A stretch of 64,000 bases of DNA from Siphonodentalium dalli (lineage: Eukaryota > Mollusca > Scaphopoda > Gadilida > Siphonodentaliidae), in contig CP136065.1 in the NCBI GenBank assembly GCA_032622095.1, forward strand, positions 154,941,577 to 155,005,576. Direction: 5' to 3'. The first letter of the stretch is position 1; every line of letters begins with the position of its first letter. This document shows positions 60,372 through 64,000 of the stretch, one piece after another. The notes under the pieces were generated by a model. The model did not search any database. It was not told the origin of the DNA and saw nothing but the letters and a program-made list of their open reading frames with translations. A program made the translations under genes and the position numbers.

Positions 60372-61891
60372 AGATAATTATTGTCGATGGCGTATTGAAT
60401 CGCCTCTTATATACGAGGAATGATGTCATGGAACATCCAACATTCTTTTGGAACCCAAACTGTAGTCCGTGTGGGAAGCGTTGAAGAATTAAGAAATCTG
60501 ACCATGAGGATGGACTCGAATAACTTGTATATTAATGAAAACAGAGTGATAGCACGATATATATCCGGTATGTCTCGTGGTTTCGGGTCACCTTTGAACA
60601 GTGGAATTATAATGCCGCATTTCAATCCATCGGGAATCCATTCGTGAGTGATCATGGCATTAAAAAGAGTACACAAGATTTTGAACAGACAGTTGGGACC
60701 AAACATTAAATGTTCATTAACTACATCGTCTGGGCCACCGGATTTCTTTTTCTTCAACAGTCTGATACATGCAATGATGACTTGTCAGTTAACGGCTCAC
60801 AGAATATCGTACTATTCCAGCTCTGTGACTATACGTTCGTCGCCAGTTTCACGTGGTTTATTACTGATCGTTCGAAGCAGGTATCTCTGTGAGCGCTGGG
60901 GTGTACAAATGTTCAAAGTATTGTCTCCAGCCAGACATAATTGAACTGGGTTCGTGGGTTGGTACATTTCCGAAGTTAATAACGGGAGTAGCTATTCGCG
61001 TGTGAGCACGGGGTTTCGTCATTTTCCAGAATAAGGTTGGATCGTTGATCGCTGCTAATTCGACATCTAGTAGAATTTTTCTCTCCTGTGAATTTATAGC
61101 GTATCGCATAGCTCTCCGGAAACGGCGTTTTTGAATCCTTGTAGGCAACATATGCATTGGATTTACACTTAGTGGTATCCCTAACAAATCCAACAGGTGC
61201 GGGCAGCCTTTGCCTCTCTGTGCAAATGTGAGAGCCCTGCATTCCAGTAGTGCTTCGCGTGTGAATAGAACGTCCATGCAACCAAGGCTTGTATAGATGC
61301 AACTATTGCCTCATATAGTGCACGGACATCACGCCTTTCCGAGGTCGGATGCATGAGAAGTTCAGGGCAACTGTTGTCCAACGCAGCGAACGATAAACAT
61401 TTACATCTCCCTTTTACCAACTGTAGAGTCTCCGTGTGTATTGGATGCGATTTGTCATATATATATACGTGTCTAATAGCAGAGAGCACGTCACAGGCAA
61501 ACGGTTTGAAATGGTTAGTGTGTCGTCATTCAACACTGAACATCCGGTGATACAACTTAACATACTTTTGTGAATGATAATATGGTATATCGTTGTCAGT
61601 TGCGCAACTGCAATATGTAGATAGAATGTGAATTTTGGGCCGGAAGACATAATGTAGACTGCATAGATGCGCGCTCTAAGTATTGGTGCATCCACACCGA
61701 ACGATCAGTATGACCAGCAAGAATGTTTTGTCCCCTTGAGTCACAAAGGTGTACATTTAGATAACACATTATTATGACGGGGTATCTTCAGAGAGTAACG
61801 ATGTGTAGTTCTCCTGAGAATATAGGCAGTCTTTAAACAGAACGTCACTCCCACTGGTATTTGGCAGATACACTTATAGCATGTAAACGGG
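60372..61891 (-). repeat. LINE-derived tandem unit 1, 1520 bp
   Basis: On the minus strand the unit runs from the end of an APE endonuclease domain (TTIYHIIIHKSMLSCITG, NDDTLTISNRLPVTCSLLLD, where SDH is expected and SNR is read) through a linker (HYWNAGLSHLHREAKAARTC; RIQKRRFRRAMRYAI). It ends in the start of the reverse transcriptase (KKKKSGGPDDVVNEHLMFGP, GLKCGIIIPLFKGDPKPRDI). Frames are broken between segments, so no intact protein exists. The unit border is at GATAATTATTGTCGATGG. Confidence 0.9.
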
Positions 61892-63413
61892 CGATAATTA
61901 TTGTCGATGGCGTATTGAATCGCCTCTTATATACGAGGAATGATGTCATGGAACATCCAACATTCTTTTGGAACCCAAACTGTAGTCCGTGTGGGAAGCG
62001 TTGAAGAATTAAGAAATCTGACCATGAGGATGGACTCGAATAACTTGTATATTAATGAAAACAGAGTGATAGCACGATATCTATCCGGTATGTCTCGTGG
62101 TTTCGGGTCACCTTTGAACAGTGGAATTATAATGCCGCATTTCAATCCATCGGGAATCCATTCGTGAGTGATCATGGCATTAAAAAGAGTACACAATATT
62201 TTGAACAGACAGTTGGGACCAAACATTAAATGTTCATTAACTACATCGTCTGGGCCACCGGATTTCTTTTTCTTCAACAGTCTGATACATGCAATGATGA
62301 CTTGTCAGTTAACGGCTCACAGAATATCGTACTATTCCAGCTCTGTGACTATACGTTCGTCGCCAGTTTCACGTGGTTTATTACTGATCGTTCGAAGCAG
62401 GTATCTCTGTGAGCGCTGGGGTGTACAAATGTTCAAAGTATTGTCTCCAGCCAGACATAATTGAACTGGGTTCGTGGGTTGGTACATTTCCGAAGTTAAT
62501 AACGGGAGTAGCCATTCGCGTGTGAGCACGGGGTTTCGTCATTTTCCAGAATAAGGTTGGATCGTTGATCGCTGCTAATTCGACATCTAGTAGAATTTTT
62601 CTCTCCTGTGAATTTATAGCGTATCGCATAGCTCTCCGGAAACGGCGTTTTTGAATCCTTGTAGGCAACATATGCATTGGATTTACACTTAGTGGTATCC
62701 CTAACAAATCCAACAGGTGCGGGCAGCCTTTGCCTCTCTGTGCAAATGTGAGAGCCCTGCATTCCAGTAGGGCTTCGCGTGTGAATAGAACGTCCATGCA
62801 ACCAAGGCTTGTATAGATGCAAATATTGCCTCATATAGTGCACGGACATCACGCCTTTCCGAGGTCGGATGCATGATAAGTTCAGGGCAACTGTTGTCCA
62901 ACAGCGAACGATAAACATTTACATCTCCCTTGTACCAACTGTAGAGTCTCCGTGTGTATTGGATGCGATTTGTCATATATATATATATACGTGTCTAATA
63001 GCAGAGAGCACGTCACAGGCAAACGGTTTGAAATGGTTAGTGTGTCGTCATTCAACACTGAACATCCGGTGATACAACTTAACATACTTTTGTGAATGAT
63101 AATATGGTATATCGTTGTCAGTTGCGCAACTGCAATATGTAGATAGAATGTGAATTTTGGGCCGGAAGACATAATGTAGACTGCATAGATGCGCGCTCTA
63201 AGTATTGGTGCATCCACACCGAACGATCAGTATGACCAGCAAGAATGTTTTGTCCCCTTGAGTCACAAAGGTGTACATTTAGATAACACATTATTATGAC
63301 GGGGTATCTTCAGAGAGTAACGATGTGTAGTTCTCCTGAGAATATAGGCAGTCTTTAAACAGAACGTCACTCCCACTGGTATTTGGCAGATACACTTATA
63401 GCATGTAAACGGG
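61892..63413 (-). repeat. LINE-derived tandem unit 2, 1522 bp
   Basis: Nearly identical to unit 1. Differences seen include CTATCCGG for ATATCCGG (62082), CAATATTTT for CAAGATTTT (62195), loss of CG in GTCCAACGCAGCG, gain of four bases in the (TA)n run near 62980, and GGGCTTCG for GTGCTTCG. The same stops and frame breaks are shared, so the amplified template was already dead. Confidence 0.92.
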
Positions 63414-64000
63414 CGATAATTATTGTCGATGGCGTATTGAATCGCCTCTTATATACGAGGAATGATGTCATGGAACATCCAACATTCTTTTGGAACCCAA
63501 ACTGTAGTCCGTGTGGGAAGCGTTGAAGAATTAAGAAATCTGACCATGAGGATGGACTCGAATAACTTGTATATTAATGAAAACAGAGTGATAGCACGAT
63601 ATCTATCCGGTATGTCTCGTGGTTTCGGGTCACCTTTGAACAGTGGAATTATAATGCCGCATTTCAATCCATCGGGAATCCATTCGTGAGTGATCATGGC
63701 ATTAAAAAGAGTACACAAGATTTTGAACAGACAGTTGGGACCAAACATTAAATGTTCATTAACTACATCGTCTGGGCCACCGGATTTCTTTTTCTTCAAC
63801 AGTCTGATACATGCAATGATGACTTGTCAGTTAACGGCTCACAGAATATCGTACTATTCCAGCTCTGTGACTATACGTTCGTCGCCAGTTTCACGTGGTT
63901 TATTACTGATCGTTCGAAGCAGGTATCTCTGTGAGCGCTGGGGTGTACAAATGTTCAAAGTATTGTCTCCAGCCAGACATAATTGAACTGGGTTCGTGGG
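63414..64000 (-). repeat. LINE-derived tandem unit 3, partial at window end
   Basis: Starts at the same border (GATAATTATTGTCGATGG) and matches the first 587 bp of units 1 and 2. It shares CTATCCGG with unit 2 but CAAGATTTT with unit 1. The array continues beyond 64000, so its copy number is unknown. Confidence 0.92.

Noticed and set aside
60420-60944. Plus-strand frames repeated in each unit of the LINE array
   Set aside because: Antisense shadows of the minus-strand reverse-transcriptase segment, which shows recognisable motifs.

Overview
The window is AT-rich animal nuclear DNA, most likely from a marine invertebrate. It has long introns, GT..AG splice sites, dense short DNA transposons, minisatellites and LINE remnants. 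Some repeats recall those common in bivalves: 'rrggcgtaactct'-type units ending in a CGGACGGACGG tail, and GTTGGCCCAACGTTGG satellites. Lophotrochozoans and invertebrate deuterostomes both remain possible, and the phylum cannot be fixed from sequence reading alone.

Positions 1-12100 hold the only confident host gene: the 5' half of a protein disulfide isomerase (PDIA1/P4HB type) on the minus strand. Five coding exons (11931-11787, 7294-7097, 6310-6177, 4240-4103, 423-319) join in phase into 240 residues: signal peptide, thioredoxin-like a domain with the CGHC active site at residues 53-56, b domain, and start of b'. The rest of the gene lies left of position 1. The introns carry at least four hAT-like elements, palindromic MITEs and short tandem duplications. 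An ER-stress-element-like CCAAT-N9-ACACG site lies about 110 bp upstream of the start codon.

Positions 12.4-64 kb contain no convincing host gene and are a transposon and satellite landscape. (1) 12821-14463: an element with ends reading CCCAGATAGCATG, packed with GTTGGCCCAACG units. (2) 14590-20620: a 6 kb inverted-repeat element. (3) 22571-23083: three tandem MITE copies. (4) 23890-28548: a 4.7 kb palindromic element with CACAGTG ends and a perfect 5-bp target duplication, features of Transib/RAG-type transposons. (5) 29839-30719: an element with repeated GGGCAAAGCGGATC sites. (6) 31511-32287: a broken transposon-type coding region ending in a PHD-like finger. (7) 36295-41410: a 5.1 kb palindrome with a minisatellite core. 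(8) 43424-44320: a hAT-like element. (9) 48060-49890 and 53836-54830: two arrays of a roughly 146-bp satellite. (10) 57067-57610: a degraded LINE tail. (11) 59957-64000: a LINE fragment, endonuclease to start of reverse transcriptase, amplified as a 1.52 kb tandem array that runs off the right end.

Apart from the PDI exons, the coding-like segments are transposon-derived or unresolved. No tRNA, rRNA, CRISPR array or prokaryotic operon was seen.
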